The position numbers were made by a program, and so were the translations under genes. The notes beneath the pieces are model-generated. The model saw only the letters and a list, made by a program, of their open reading frames with translations. It ran no database searches and was not told where the DNA came from. From positions 1-43,373 of the forward strand of contig JAHIUD010000058.1 of assembly GCA_018817515.1 (NCBI GenBank): a DNA stretch of 43,373 nt. Direction: 5' to 3'. How positions within the stretch are numbered: the first letter of the stretch is position 1; each line of letters starts with the position of its first letter. Below, one piece after another: positions 23,515 to 32,949 of this stretch. The DNA is from Pseudomonadota bacterium (GTDB lineage: Bacteria > Desulfobacterota > Desulfovibrionia > Desulfovibrionales > Desulfovibrionaceae).

Positions 23515-24633
23515 ATGGATGCTCTCCTGTTGCTCTTGACCGAAAGTTGGCACGTGTTCCGCCAGGCCGCGCCATTCCTGCTCTTCGGCTTTTTCGTGGC
23601 TGGCCTGCTCAAAGCTCTGGTTCCCGCCGATCTGCTGGTGCGGCATTTCGGGGGGCGGGGATTTCTCTCGGTGCTCAAGGGAGCGCTCTTGGGTGCGCCG
23701 CTGCCGCTGTGCTCCTGCGGTGTGCTGCCCGCCGCCATGGCCCTGCGGCGGCAGGGAGCAGGTGCCGGGGCCACCACGGCCTTCATGATCGCCACACCGG
23801 AGACGGGCGTGGACTCCATGGCCGTGACGTACGCCCTCATCGACCCGCTCATGACCGTGCTGCGGCCCTTGTCCGCGATTTTCACGGCCCTGGTGGCCGG
23901 GCTGTCGGCCAATCTTTTGCCGGAGCGTTATCTCCCCAGCGTTGAACCACAGCCAAAGGGCGAGGCCACTGGCTGCGTGACGGGTTGCTGCTCCGGCGGC
24001 TGTTCCGCATCCTCGTCAGGCAGCGCTGCTTCGAACCCTGCTGGCCAGGCAAGCCTTTCTGATCGTCTGCGCGAAGGCCTGGGCCACGCCTTTGGCGAGA
24101 TGCTGGCCGACGTCGGGGTCTGGCTGGTCCTCGGCGTGCTGGCGGCCGGGGCAATCTCGGCCTTTCTGCCGCCGACGCTGTTTGCTGATCTGCCGGGCGG
24201 CGAACTCACCTCCATGCTGGCCATGCTCGTCATCGGCCTGCCCATGTACGTCTGCGCGTCCAGCTCCACGCCCATCGCGGCCTCGCTGCTGCTCAAGGGC
24301 CTGTCGCCCGGCGCGGCGCTGGTGTTTCTGCTCACCGGCCCGGCCACCAACGTCACCACCCTCACGGTCATGGCCCGCACCTTTGGCGCGGGCCTCACCG
24401 GGATCTACGTGGCCTCCATCGTGGTCTGCTCACTTGTCTCCGGGTTCATGGCCAACCGCATCTACACGGCTCTGGGGTTCGACATCCATGCTGTGCTCGG
24501 CAGCGTGGCCGAGACTCTGCCCGCCTGGGTCGAGGTCGCCGCTTCGGTGCTGCTTGTGGTGCTGATCCTGCGCGCGCTGCTCGCCTCGCGCCACAGCCAC
24601 GAGGGCTGCGCCCATGGCGTGGCCGAGCACTAG
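23515..24633 (+). CDS. SO_0444-type Cu/Zn efflux permease (DUF318/ArsP-like)
   Basis: A 372-residue inner-membrane permease with two bundles of about four helices each. The conserved family blocks are GAPLPLCSCGVLPAAMALRRQGA in the first half (a CSCG motif in a membrane helix) and YVCASSSTPIAASLLLKGLSPGAALVFLLTGPATN in the second. A Cys-rich cytoplasmic loop, CVTGCCSGGC near residues 154-163, joins the halves. A His/Cys tail (SHEGCAHG) ends the protein. Relatives of Shewanella SO_0444 export copper and zinc. The gene directly follows the two-site metal sensor and has its own palindrome upstream, so it is probably induced by metals. The ATG at 23515 follows AAGGAAA (23504-23510). The amino acid GAPLPL/CSCG architecture also occurs in ArsP organoarsenical permeases, a possible alternative. 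Confidence 0.87.
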   Translation: MDALLLLLTESWHVFRQAAPFLLFGFFVAGLLKALVPADLLVRHFGGRGFLSVLKGALLGAPLPLCSCGVLPAAMALRRQGAGAGATTAFMIATPETGVDSMAVTYALIDPLMTVLRPLSAIFTALVAGLSANLLPERYLPSVEPQPKGEATGCVTGCCSGGCSASSSGSAASNPAGQASLSDRLREGLGHAFGEMLADVGVWLVLGVLAAGAISAFLPPTLFADLPGGELTSMLAMLVIGLPMYVCASSSTPIAASLLLKGLSPGAALVFLLTGPATNVTTLTVMARTFGAGLTGIYVASIVVCSLVSGFMANRIYTALGFDIHAVLGSVAETLPAWVEVAASVLLVVLILRALLASRHSHEGCAHGVAEH

Positions 24634-24717
24634 GGCGGCTCGCGGTGGCCTTGCGGGCCTGGGCGGATTGCGGTAGCGCATTGCTGACGTAATTTCCGCC
24701 GGGAGGACGCGAGGGAT

Positions 24718-25719
24718 ATGGCAGAGAAGGGTACACCGGGCCGCAAGCTGGAGTTCAAGGACTCCGAGCTGGCCAACAAGCTCTTTGGCCCGCAGGCGGG
24801 CAACCTGGCCCTGCTGGCCGAGAAGACCGGCGTGGCCATCGACACGCGCGGCTCCACGGCCACGCTCACCGGCGAGCCCGAGGCCGTGGACCTTGCCGCG
24901 AGCGTGCTGACGCAGCTCTACGGCCTGATCCAGGAGGGCAAGGCCGTGCACCCGCAGGATGTGGACTGCGCCTGCCGCATCCTCCTGCGCGAGCCCGGCG
25001 CGGACATCCGGCGCATCTTCCTGGACACGGTGTACGTGGCCTCCCCGCGCAAGACCATCGCCGCCAAGACCATCAGCCAGCGCGACTACCTCATGTCCAT
25101 CCGCGAGAACGACCTGGTCTTCGCCGTGGGCCCGGCGGGCACGGGCAAGACGTATCTGGCCGTGGCGCTGGCCGTCAGCGCGCTCATGAAGCGCGAGGTC
25201 AAGCGCATCATCCTGGCGCGCCCGGCGGTGGAGGCGGGCGAGAAGCTGGGCTTCCTGCCCGGCGACCTGGCCGAGAAGGTCAACCCCTACCTGCGCCCGC
25301 TCTACGACGCCCTGCACGACATGCTGGACTTCGCCCGCGTGCAGGACATGCTGGCCACCGGGGTCATCGAGGTCGCGCCCCTGGCCTTCATGCGCGGTCG
25401 TACGCTCAATGACGCCTTCGTCATCCTGGACGAGGCCCAGAACACCACGCCCGAGCAGATGAAGATGTTTCTCACGCGCCTGGGCTTCGGCTCGCGCTGC
25501 GTGGTCACCGGCGACGTGACCCAGATCGACCTGCCTGCCCAGACGCGCTCCGGCCTGGTGGAGGCGCGCGGCATCCTGGCCGGGGTCAAGGGTATCGGCT
25601 TTGTGGCTTTCCACGAGGAAGACGTCATCCGCCACCCCCTGGTGGGCCGCATCGTCCAGGCCTATGAACGTCATGATCGGGACAGGCACGACAAAGCGCC
25701 CGGAAAGGCCAAGGCGTGA
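24718..25719 (+). CDS. phoH: PhoH family ATPase
   Basis: A 333-residue PhoH-like protein. An N-terminal region of about 100 residues with a KH-like pattern ([20 protein letters not shown]) precedes the ATPase. Walker A is GPAGTGKT (138-145). [23 protein letters not shown] is Walker B with its following helix, and [12 protein letters not shown] is the sensor region. The family is linked to RNA metabolism, but its exact activity is not settled. It overlaps ybeY by four bases, the common phoH-ybeY arrangement, which supports a role in ribosome or rRNA maturation. The ATG at 24718 follows GGGAGG at 24701-24706. Confidence 0.92.
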   Translation: MAEKGTPGRKLEFKDSELANKLFGPQAGNLALLAEKTGVAIDTRGSTATLTGEPEAVDLAASVLTQLYGLIQEGKAVHPQDVDCACRILLREPGADIRRIFLDTVYVASPRKTIAAKTISQRDYLMSIRENDLVFAVGPAGTGKTYLAVALAVSALMKREVKRIILARPAVEAGEKLGFLPGDLAEKVNPYLRPLYDALHDMLDFARVQDMLATGVIEVAPLAFMRGRTLNDAFVILDEAQNTTPEQMKMFLTRLGFGSRCVVTGDVTQIDLPAQTRSGLVEARGILAGVKGIGFVAFHEEDVIRHPLVGRIVQAYERHDRDRHDKAPGKAKA

Positions 25720-26159
25720 GCCTCACCCTGGACATCCGCACCGGCGCAAGTCCGCTGGACCCGCGCTTCCCGCTGTCCCGGCGCGAACTCACAGGCGTGG
25801 TGCAGACCATCCTTGAGACCCTGGGCCTTTCCGGTGCGGCCCTGTCCCTGACGCTCCTGGACGACCCGGGCATTGCGCTCATAAACGCCAAGTACCTGGA
25901 CTGCCAGGGCCCCACCAACATCCTGAGCTTTCCCGAGGCCGACCCCAAGCACCCGCAGAAGTTGGGCGCGCTGTTCTTGTCCGTGGATACGCTGGCGCGT
26001 GAGGCTTTCCTTTATGGCCAGGAGCCGGAGCGGCACCTGGCGCGGCTGCTCAGCCACGGCATCCTGCACCTCTGCGGCCACGACCACGGCCCGGACATGG
26101 AGGCGCTGACCGAGCTGGCCGTGGACGCGGTTCGTCCGGAGGAGCCCTGGTCCGCCTGA
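25716..26159 (+). CDS. ybeY: Endoribonuclease YbeY (rRNA maturation factor)
   Basis: A 147-residue metal-dependent endoribonuclease involved in 16S rRNA 3' maturation and ribosome quality control. The zinc motif HxxxHxxxxxH is intact: H114, H118 and H124 in HGILHLCGHDH. The upstream block GPTNILSFPEAD corresponds to the family TDVLSFP strand. The start is GTG at 25716, overlapping the phoH stop in the form GTGA, so translation is coupled. The C-terminus is short, and the family's E-x-ILxxLG ending is missing or diverged (DAVRPEEPWSA). A promoter for argF lies in the 146 bases that follow. Confidence 0.92.
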   Translation: MSLTLDIRTGASPLDPRFPLSRRELTGVVQTILETLGLSGAALSLTLLDDPGIALINAKYLDCQGPTNILSFPEADPKHPQKLGALFLSVDTLAREAFLYGQEPERHLARLLSHGILHLCGHDHGPDMEALTELAVDAVRPEEPWSA

Positions 26160-26228
26160 GTATCGCCACGTTTTCGGCTTGAATTTCCCACCGATTTTCC
26201 ACATGATTCAGCCCCTGCCCCGCAGCTC

Positions 26229-26257
26229 TTTACAATCAGGGCGCGGTTGGGCAAAAT
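26229..26257 (+). promoter_or_regulatory. Candidate promoter of argFG
   Basis: TTTACA (26229-26234) is followed after 17 bases by CAAAAT (26252-26257), about 50 bases before the argF start. The -10 match is modest. Confidence 0.4.
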
Positions 26258-26305
26258 ATCCCTTTTTACGAACGCCCCCCAGGGTTCTTGCGAGGAGAGT
26301 CAACA

Positions 26306-27211
26306 ATGCCCAGACATTTCTTGAACATTCTGGATATGCCCAAGGCCGATGCCTTCAAGGTGCTCAAGCGGGCCAAGGCCCTGAAGGACGGCGACGTCCG
26401 CACCAGGCTGCTGGACGGCAAGACCGTCATCCTGATCTTCGAGAAGGCCTCCACACGCACCCGCGTGTCCTTTGAGGTCGCCGTGCGCCACCTGGGCGGC
26501 AGCACCGTGTTTTTGACCCCGCACGAATCCCAGCTGGGCCGCAACGAGCCCCTGAAGGACACCGCCCGCGTGCTCTCGCGCTACGCCGATGCATTGGTGG
26601 TGCGCACCTTCGGGCAGGAGAAGCTGGACACCCTTGTCCAGTGGGGAAACATTCCGGTGGTCAACGCGCTCACCGACGAGCACCACCCCTGCCAGGTCAT
26701 GAGCGACGTGCTGACCATGTATGAGCGCACCCCGGACCTTTGCGGCCTCAAGGTGGGCTGGATCGGCGACGGCAACAACATGGCCCATTCCTGGATCGAG
26801 GCCGCGGCGCGCTTCAACTTCGAGCTGACCCTGGCCTGCCCCTCGGGCTACACCCCGGACCTCTCCATCCTGGCCAAGGCCAGGGAGGAGGGCGCGCGCA
26901 TCGTGCTCACCGAGGACCCGGAGCTGGCCGCGCGCGACGCCCACTACCTGAACACCGACGTCTGGGCCTCCATGGGCCAGGAGGCCGAACAGCTGCGGCG
27001 CGAGGCGGCCTTCGAGGGCTACCAGCTCAACGACGCCCTGTTGTCCCTGGCCCGGCCCGGCTGCAAGGTCATGCACTGCCTGCCCGCGCACCGGGGCGAG
27101 GAAATCACCGACGACATCTTCGAGGCCAACGCGGATATGATTTTTGACGAGGCCGAGAACCGGCTGCACATGCAGAAGGCCATCCTCGAATGGGTTTTCG
27201 AGGCCCTGTAA
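26306..27211 (+). CDS. argF: Ornithine carbamoyltransferase
   Basis: A 301-residue enzyme of arginine synthesis that joins carbamoyl phosphate and ornithine to give citrulline. The carbamoyl-phosphate loop STRTR is at 49-53, HHPCQ follows in the middle, [12 protein letters not shown] marks the second domain, and the ornithine loop [10 protein letters not shown] is near the C-terminus. These identify OTC rather than aspartate carbamoyltransferase. The ATG at 26306 follows GAGGAG (26292-26297); an in-frame start at 26288 is upstream of that site and is rejected. argG starts 32 bases after the stop, so citrulline passes to the next enzyme of the same operon. Confidence 0.96.
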   Translation: MPRHFLNILDMPKADAFKVLKRAKALKDGDVRTRLLDGKTVILIFEKASTRTRVSFEVAVRHLGGSTVFLTPHESQLGRNEPLKDTARVLSRYADALVVRTFGQEKLDTLVQWGNIPVVNALTDEHHPCQVMSDVLTMYERTPDLCGLKVGWIGDGNNMAHSWIEAAARFNFELTLACPSGYTPDLSILAKAREEGARIVLTEDPELAARDAHYLNTDVWASMGQEAEQLRREAAFEGYQLNDALLSLARPGCKVMHCLPAHRGEEITDDIFEANADMIFDEAENRLHMQKAILEWVFEAL

Positions 27212-27243
27212 CCATTTCCAGCGCACCCAAGGGAGCACGCAGC

Positions 27244-28440
<1,197 letters not shown>

Positions 28441-28466
28441 CATTTATTCCAGATAATTGCACCACG

Positions 28467-28510
28467 GCCCCCGCCTCGGACCAAACGTCCCAGGCGGGGG
28501 CTGTTTTGTT
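28467..28510 (+). terminator. Intrinsic terminator after argG
   Basis: GCCCCCGCCT (28467-28476) pairs with AGGCGGGGGC (28492-28501) and is followed by TGTTTTGTT. Confidence 0.85.
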
Positions 28511-28627
28511 GTCAGGCTGGCATGTTTGTGCCAGATAGGTTTCGGCGTGTATGGGCGACGGGTGGACATGGGCGTGATGCTCCGCGTTGAGCCGTTGCTT
28601 GTACGGCGCTTTCGACAGGGAGGACTC

Positions 28628-29683
28628 GTGGCTCGGCAAATGACTCGGCAGATGACTCGGCAGGATTGCCTCGACCGGCTGAAGGCCGAAGCCTGCGAAG
28701 TCGCGCCCGGGCAGAAGGTGCGCACGGACACGTTTCGCCCCGAAGACGCCGAGGGGATTGCCCGCCTCTATTACGCGATCTACGGCAACAGCTTCCCCAT
28801 AGACTATGTGTACGACCCGGACCGCATCCGCGAGGCCAACCGCAGGCAGGACCTGTACCAGATTGTGGGCAGAACGGAGTCGGGTGACGTCGTCGGGGTC
28901 ATGGCCATGTTCCGCGCCGCGCCGGGAAAGGGCATCCTGGAATCGGGCGGACTGATGATCCTGCCGGAGTATCGCAAGGGGCTCCTGCTGTATCGGCTCT
29001 ACGACCTGACGCAGAAGATCGCCCGTGGTCTGCCCTGGCTGAACGCTGAGTATACGCAGACCGTCACTGACCATATTACTCCGCAGAAGATGAACGAGCG
29101 CTTTGGGGCCAGGGGGCTGGGCCTGGAGATCGAGGCCATGGGGCCCAGGCCCGACGGCTCAGGCGGGCGCGTCACCCTGCTCGACGAGTTCATCGTCCTG
29201 CGCGATGTTCCCCATGATGTTTACCTGCCGCAGCGCTACGCCGAACTCCTCCGCAGCCAGTACGCTGCCCACGGGCTGACGCGGCGCTATTTGCCCGGAC
29301 AGGAGCCCGCAGGCGGCACACGCTGGGAGCGGGTGGAGATGCCCATAGCCAACCTGGCGAAGTTTCAGGTGACGGAGATCGGGACGGACCTGGACGCGGT
29401 GCTGCGCCAGACCGCGCAGCTGGACACCGCCTACGCCCTGCACCTGCAGCTGCCTTTGGCAGATCCGGGCCTGCCCTGGGCCGTGGAGCTGGCGCGGGCG
29501 CATGGATTCTGGCTGGGCGGCTTGCTGCCGCTGTGGAACGACACCGACGTGCTGCTGCTGCAAAAGCTGGCGGGCCGCCCGGACTTCGACGCGCCGCAGT
29601 TGCTGAGCGCTGAGGTGCAGGAACTTATGCGGCTTGTGCGTGCGGATTATGAGGCGCTGTGCTGCGCTGATACCGTGCTGTGA
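28628..29683 (+). CDS. GNAT-like N-acetyltransferase of unknown substrate
   Basis: A 351-residue protein with a GNAT fold in its first 200 residues: RPEDAEGIARLYYAIYG, then GVMAMFRAAPGKGILESGGLMILPEYRKGLLLYRLYD. The last segment corresponds to the acetyl-CoA strand and loop, although a clean RxxGxG is not seen. The C-terminal 150 residues are another alpha/beta domain I do not recognise. I choose the GTG at 28628 because GGGAGG (28618-28623) lies five bases upstream; the frame is open to 28457, but that part runs through the argG terminator. The first residues are a short repeat (MTRQMTRQ) coded by two copies of ATGACTCGGCAG. It converges with the CstR-like gene. Confidence 0.7.
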   Translation: MARQMTRQMTRQDCLDRLKAEACEVAPGQKVRTDTFRPEDAEGIARLYYAIYGNSFPIDYVYDPDRIREANRRQDLYQIVGRTESGDVVGVMAMFRAAPGKGILESGGLMILPEYRKGLLLYRLYDLTQKIARGLPWLNAEYTQTVTDHITPQKMNERFGARGLGLEIEAMGPRPDGSGGRVTLLDEFIVLRDVPHDVYLPQRYAELLRSQYAAHGLTRRYLPGQEPAGGTRWERVEMPIANLAKFQVTEIGTDLDAVLRQTAQLDTAYALHLQLPLADPGLPWAVELARAHGFWLGGLLPLWNDTDVLLLQKLAGRPDFDAPQLLSAEVQELMRLVRADYEALCCADTVL

Positions 29684-29764
29684 GGGGCGGGCGCTTCAAG
29701 GGGCTTAGAGGGGTGGCGCTGGCAGGGGCGGAAAGGGGCACTCGCCCAGAGGGTCCCCAGCTCA

Positions 29765-30052
29765 CTAGCCGTCGATGTAGTTAGAGATGAGCTTGACGAG
29801 CTTTTCGTACTGGTCCACGGGGTTGCCCTTGGTGCTGGCCTGCTCCTGGCAGCGCATGAGGTAGCGGCGCATGATCTGCTCCGTGGCGGAGCGCAGGGCC
29901 GCGCGCACCGCGCGCACCTGCACCAGGATGTCCTCGCACTCCTTGCCTTCCTCGATCATTCGCTGGATGCCGCGCACCTGACCTTCGATGCGCTTCATGC
30001 GCGCCGCGACATCCTTCTTGAGGGCTTCCTGATCCTTGATGACCTTGGCCAT
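29765..30052 (-). CDS. CsoR/FrmR family regulator of CstR type (probable persulfide sensor)
   Basis: A 95-residue all-helical DUF156 repressor. The family signature runs from MKRIEGQVRGIQRMIEEGKEC. Two cysteines, C39 and C68, are 29 residues apart, exactly as C36/C65 in copper-sensing CsoR and C31/C60 in persulfide-sensing CstR. The copper-binding histidine of CsoR falls at position 64, which here is tyrosine, so copper sensing is unlikely and the CstR pattern fits. CstR forms di- and trisulfide links between its cysteines when sulfane sulfur rises. The gene is the last of a minus-strand unit with a triple rhodanese and a thiosulfate/polysulfide-reductase-type enzyme, which fits this role. 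The ATG at 30052 follows AGGGAG; an upstream start at 30073 is less likely. Confidence 0.82.
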   Translation of the reverse strand: MAKVIKDQEALKKDVAARMKRIEGQVRGIQRMIEEGKECEDILVQVRAVRAALRSATEQIMRRYLMRCQEQASTKGNPVDQYEKLVKLISNYIDG

Positions 30053-30142
30053 GGCTCCCTCCTGCCTGTTCACTCACCCGTGGGCGCGCGCCGCACTCTC
30101 AGCAATGCGACAAGGCATTGGGCTTGAAATGCGCGGGCCAGG

Positions 30143-30191
30143 CAGGGCCGGGGACGAACACTGGCGTGTCATTGGCTCGTCCCCGGCCCTG
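30143..30191 (-). promoter_or_regulatory. Strong intercistronic hairpin between the rhodanese and CstR-like genes
   Basis: A perfect 15-bp GC-rich stem (30143-30157 with 30177-30191) encloses a 19-base loop, 8 bases after the rhodanese stop. No T run follows on the minus strand. It may protect the upstream mRNA from decay or reduce expression of the regulator. Confidence 0.7.
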
Positions 30192-30199
30192 TGGCGGAC

Positions 30200-31303
30200 T
30201 TACTTCTTCTTGTTGTCGATGATCTCGCAGTTGCCGTCCTTGGTGCACTTGCTGGTGGCTTCCAGGTAGTACACGTCCTTGACGTCCTTACGCATTTCGC
30301 GGGTCATGTAGTAGGCCTCGCCGCTGCGCGCGCCGGTGGCGCAGACGAACACGACGGGCTTGTCGAACTTCATGCCCGGCAGCTTCTTCTCCAGCTCGTT
30401 GACGCTCATGTTCACCGCGCCCTTCATGTGCCCGGCGTTGTACTCGTCGGCGTCACGCACGTCGATGATCATGAGGCTCTCCGGCTTTTCGGCCAGGGTC
30501 TTCTTGAACTGCTCGGTGCTGATGGCGCCCTCGACGCCGCCGGTCTCGACCTTGAGACCGCCGCCGGAGGCGCCGAACATCTTGGTCCAGGCAGGCTCGC
30601 CGCCCTCGAAGAGCTTGACGTTGGTGTAGCCCAGGGCCATGGCCTTGGCCGCGCTCTTGTGGCTCAGGGGGCAGTCGTAGCCGCCGCAGAAGAACACCAG
30701 CTCAACGGCCTTGTCGGCGGGCAGCAGGCCGGTCTTCTTCTCAAAGGCGGAGTCGGGAATGCTGACGGCCGAGGGGATGCTGCCCTCCAGGAACTTCACC
30801 AGCGGGCGGGAGTCCACCAGCAGGAAGTTCTCGCCCTTGCTGATCTTCTCCTTGACCACTTCCACGGTGATGGCCGGGGCGTTGCCAGCCTTTACCCATT
30901 CCGGGTAGCCGCCGGGGAAGACCTTGACGTTCTTGTAGCCGAGCTTTTCGGCCTTCTTGGCGGAGGAGTGCGAGAGCTTGCACTCCGGGCCTTCGCAATA
31001 ATAGACCAGGGTGGTGTTCTTGTCCTTGGGCAGCAGGTCGAGATGCTTGTCGAACTCGCTGTCCGGGATGCTCGTGGCCGTGGGGATGTAGCCCTGCATG
31101 AACTTGCCCTTGTAGGGACGCGAGTCGATGAGCATGACGCCGGCCGGGTGCGGGACCTTCACCAGGGGCTTCACGTAGTCGATGCCGACGAGGTGCTTGT
31201 AGAACCAGTCGGGATTGGCGGCCTGGGCCTGCACCGTGAAGGCCAGGGCCAGCACTGCCGCCAGGAATACCTGGCCGATTCTGAACTTATGAATGTGACG
31301 CAT
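30200..31303 (-). CDS. Exported protein with three rhodanese domains
   Basis: A 367-residue protein with a Sec signal peptide (hydrophobic FLAAVLALAFTV, cut after AQA near residue 28) and three rhodanese (sulfurtransferase) domains. Domain 1 (about 33-145) has the loop CEGPECKLSH with C103. Domain 2 (about 147-245) has CGGYDCPLSH with C206. Domain 3 (about 258-360) has CATGARSG with C321. Each has the expected active-site cysteine, which would carry a persulfide. Domains 1 and 2 share a C-x4/5-C-x-L-S-H loop and look like an internal duplication. It probably shuttles sulfane sulfur in the periplasm to or from the PhsABC-like enzyme encoded upstream. The ATG at 31303 follows AGGAGT; longer starts lie upstream of that site and are rejected. 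Confidence 0.85.
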   Translation of the reverse strand: MRHIHKFRIGQVFLAAVLALAFTVQAQAANPDWFYKHLVGIDYVKPLVKVPHPAGVMLIDSRPYKGKFMQGYIPTATSIPDSEFDKHLDLLPKDKNTTLVYYCEGPECKLSHSSAKKAEKLGYKNVKVFPGGYPEWVKAGNAPAITVEVVKEKISKGENFLLVDSRPLVKFLEGSIPSAVSIPDSAFEKKTGLLPADKAVELVFFCGGYDCPLSHKSAAKAMALGYTNVKLFEGGEPAWTKMFGASGGGLKVETGGVEGAISTEQFKKTLAEKPESLMIIDVRDADEYNAGHMKGAVNMSVNELEKKLPGMKFDKPVVFVCATGARSGEAYYMTREMRKDVKDVYYLEATSKCTKDGNCEIIDNKKK

Positions 31304-31394
31304 GGTTGACTCCTGTGTTTCGAGGGTTACTGCCGTTGTCTTCATTGCCAAGCCGTCAGGTGTGGGAGGCTCCCCCCGCACCGGGATGAACACG

Positions 31395-32111
31395 CTAGGG
31401 TGCGCCGGGGTCGGCCTTGTCGCCCTCGCCCAGGCTCTCAACCCAGATGCCGTGGTGGTGGCGGGCGTAGTCCTCGGGCACCACGCCCGTGAACATGCTG
31501 CGGAAGCCGGGCTTCTCCTCGGGCGAGATGGCCGCCATGTAGATGTGGACCAGCAGCCCCGCGAAGACCAGGCCCACGGCCAGATAGTGCAGGGTCACGG
31601 CCCAGCCGACGAACACGGTGGCCGAGGCCGGAAGCATCTTGTCGGACAAGAGCAGCACCGCGCCGGTGAGCACGATGGCCGCGCCGCCCGCCACAGAGGC
31701 CTGGGCAAAGGCCTTCTGGCCCATGTTGTAGTAGCCTTGGGGCGGCAGCTCGCCGCCGATGCCCAACGTCATGCGGCCCATCTTGCGGATGAGCCAGAGG
31801 AAATCGCCGGGGCGGACGCTGAAGATCTCCTTCAGGAAGAACTTGGCGCCGCGGGCGTTCACCAGGACGTAGGCCAGGATGCCCAGCACCCAGAGCACGC
31901 CCGCCACCTCGTGGATGACGAGCAGCACGGCCCCGCCGGCGCTGCCGCCGCCAAAGAGGGCGCGCAGGGCGTCGGGGAACCACGCCCCCAGGGGGTTCAA
32001 GCGATCGTTCTTGATGAGCCCGAGCCCGGTGATGAGCAGCACGAGCCAGGAGGCCGCGTTGAACCAGTGGATGAGGATGTCGGAGGTATCGTGGCGCTTG
32101 AGGTTACGCAT
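31395..32111 (-). CDS. Cytochrome b subunit of the molybdoenzyme (PhsC/FdnI-like)
   Basis: A 238-residue membrane protein with four predicted helices. The histidines H15, H67, H175 and H189 are placed like the b-heme ligands of the formate dehydrogenase gamma (FdnI) and thiosulfate reductase PhsC family. The C-terminal MFTGVVPEDYARHHHG also matches that family. It would connect the periplasmic catalytic subunits to the quinone pool. This is not the NrfD/PsrC type of anchor. It overlaps the iron-sulfur gene by eight bases, and the ATG at 32111 follows AGGAGGAGGA, a strong ribosome site. Longer starts in another context are excluded by this site. Confidence 0.85.
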   Translation of the reverse strand: MRNLKRHDTSDILIHWFNAASWLVLLITGLGLIKNDRLNPLGAWFPDALRALFGGGSAGGAVLLVIHEVAGVLWVLGILAYVLVNARGAKFFLKEIFSVRPGDFLWLIRKMGRMTLGIGGELPPQGYYNMGQKAFAQASVAGGAAIVLTGAVLLLSDKMLPASATVFVGWAVTLHYLAVGLVFAGLLVHIYMAAISPEEKPGFRSMFTGVVPEDYARHHHGIWVESLGEGDKADPGAP

Positions 32112-32949
32112 GACCGTCCTCCTCCTTCTTCTCGGTATTTGGCTTGCTGTCTGTTTCGTGTGAATTGTCTGGCCCGCGTGAATTGTCTGGCCCGTGTGAA
32201 TTGTCTGGCCCGTGTGTTCCGGCTCCGGCAAAGAGCTGGCGGCCGAGCATGGCCAGCACGCCCAGGCCGGACAGACCCACCGCCAGCTTCACCGCCGGGG
32301 CCACAACCCCGGCCAGGAAGTCGAAGCTCGTCGGGTCCACCGGCTGCACGGTCCAGCCATCGGGCGCGGTGCTGGCGATGTAGTACATGTTGGGCTTGGT
32401 GTCCTTGTTCTTGGCCACCACGCGCACCACCTTGCCCTGGTTGGCCGCCAGCAGCTTCGCCGCCTCGCTGCTCGGATCGTTGATGTCGCCGAACACGCGG
32501 GCCTTGGTGGGGCAGGTGTCCACGCAGGCCGGGGCCAGCCCGGCGGCCCGGCGCTCCGGGCAGTAGTTGCACTTGTCGGCGATGCGCTTCACCGGATCGC
32601 GGAAGCGCGCGCCGTAGGGGCAGGCCTTGATGCAGTTGCCGCAGCCGATGCACAGCTTGGGGTCGATGACCACCGTGCCGTCAGCCGCGTTCTTGTAGGT
32701 TGCGCCGGTGGGGCAGGCCTGGATGCAGGTGGGCTCGTCGCAGTGCATGCACGCGCCGGGCTGGAAGTGCCCGTGGCCCAATTTCTTTGCCCCATCAAGG
32801 CCGTCCACGACAGGGGGCACGGCCTCCTTGATCCAGTTGCGCCAGACCCCGCGCGAGACGTTGTTGGCCTGCTTGCAGGACGCCATGCAGCCCTTGCAGT
32901 CGATGCACTTGGCCGAGTCGATGACCATTGCGAGCTTCTGGGTGCTCAT
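32104..32949 (-). CDS. Four-cluster ferredoxin subunit of the molybdoenzyme (PhsB/PsrB-like)
   Basis: A 281-residue electron-transfer subunit. The first 150 residues carry the cysteine pattern for four [4Fe-4S] clusters, starting C15IDC18KGC21MASC25 and continuing CMHCDEPTCIQACP, CIGCGNCIKACP and CNYC with CVDTCP. A single C-terminal hydrophobic helix (FLAGVVAPAVKLAVGLSG) is likely a membrane anchor. After it comes a tail of three tandem GPDNS(H/R) units followed by charged residues, which is unusual. There is no signal peptide, as expected for a subunit exported with a Tat-dependent partner. It overlaps the molybdoenzyme gene upstream as ATGA and the cytochrome b gene downstream by eight bases, so the three are translationally coupled. 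Confidence 0.92.
   Translation of the reverse strand: MSTQKLAMVIDSAKCIDCKGCMASCKQANNVSRGVWRNWIKEAVPPVVDGLDGAKKLGHGHFQPGACMHCDEPTCIQACPTGATYKNAADGTVVIDPKLCIGCGNCIKACPYGARFRDPVKRIADKCNYCPERRAAGLAPACVDTCPTKARVFGDINDPSSEAAKLLAANQGKVVRVVAKNKDTKPNMYYIASTAPDGWTVQPVDPTSFDFLAGVVAPAVKLAVGLSGLGVLAMLGRQLFAGAGTHGPDNSHGPDNSRGPDNSHETDSKPNTEKKEEDGHA
32157..32216 (-). repeat. Three 18-bp tandem repeats at the 3' end of the ferredoxin-subunit gene
   Basis: Units at 32157-32174, 32175-32192 and 32193-32210 differ at one position, with a partial fourth unit to 32216. On the coding strand they give a six-residue repeat GPDNS(H/R). Confidence 0.9.

Noticed and set aside
26180-26211. ARG box before argF (TTGAAT and GATTCA)
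   Set aside because: The half-sites are too far apart for the 18-bp ArgR operator.
28457-28627. Upstream extension of the 28628 GNAT-like protein
   Set aside because: It would run through the argG terminator; the GTG at 28628 has a good ribosome site.
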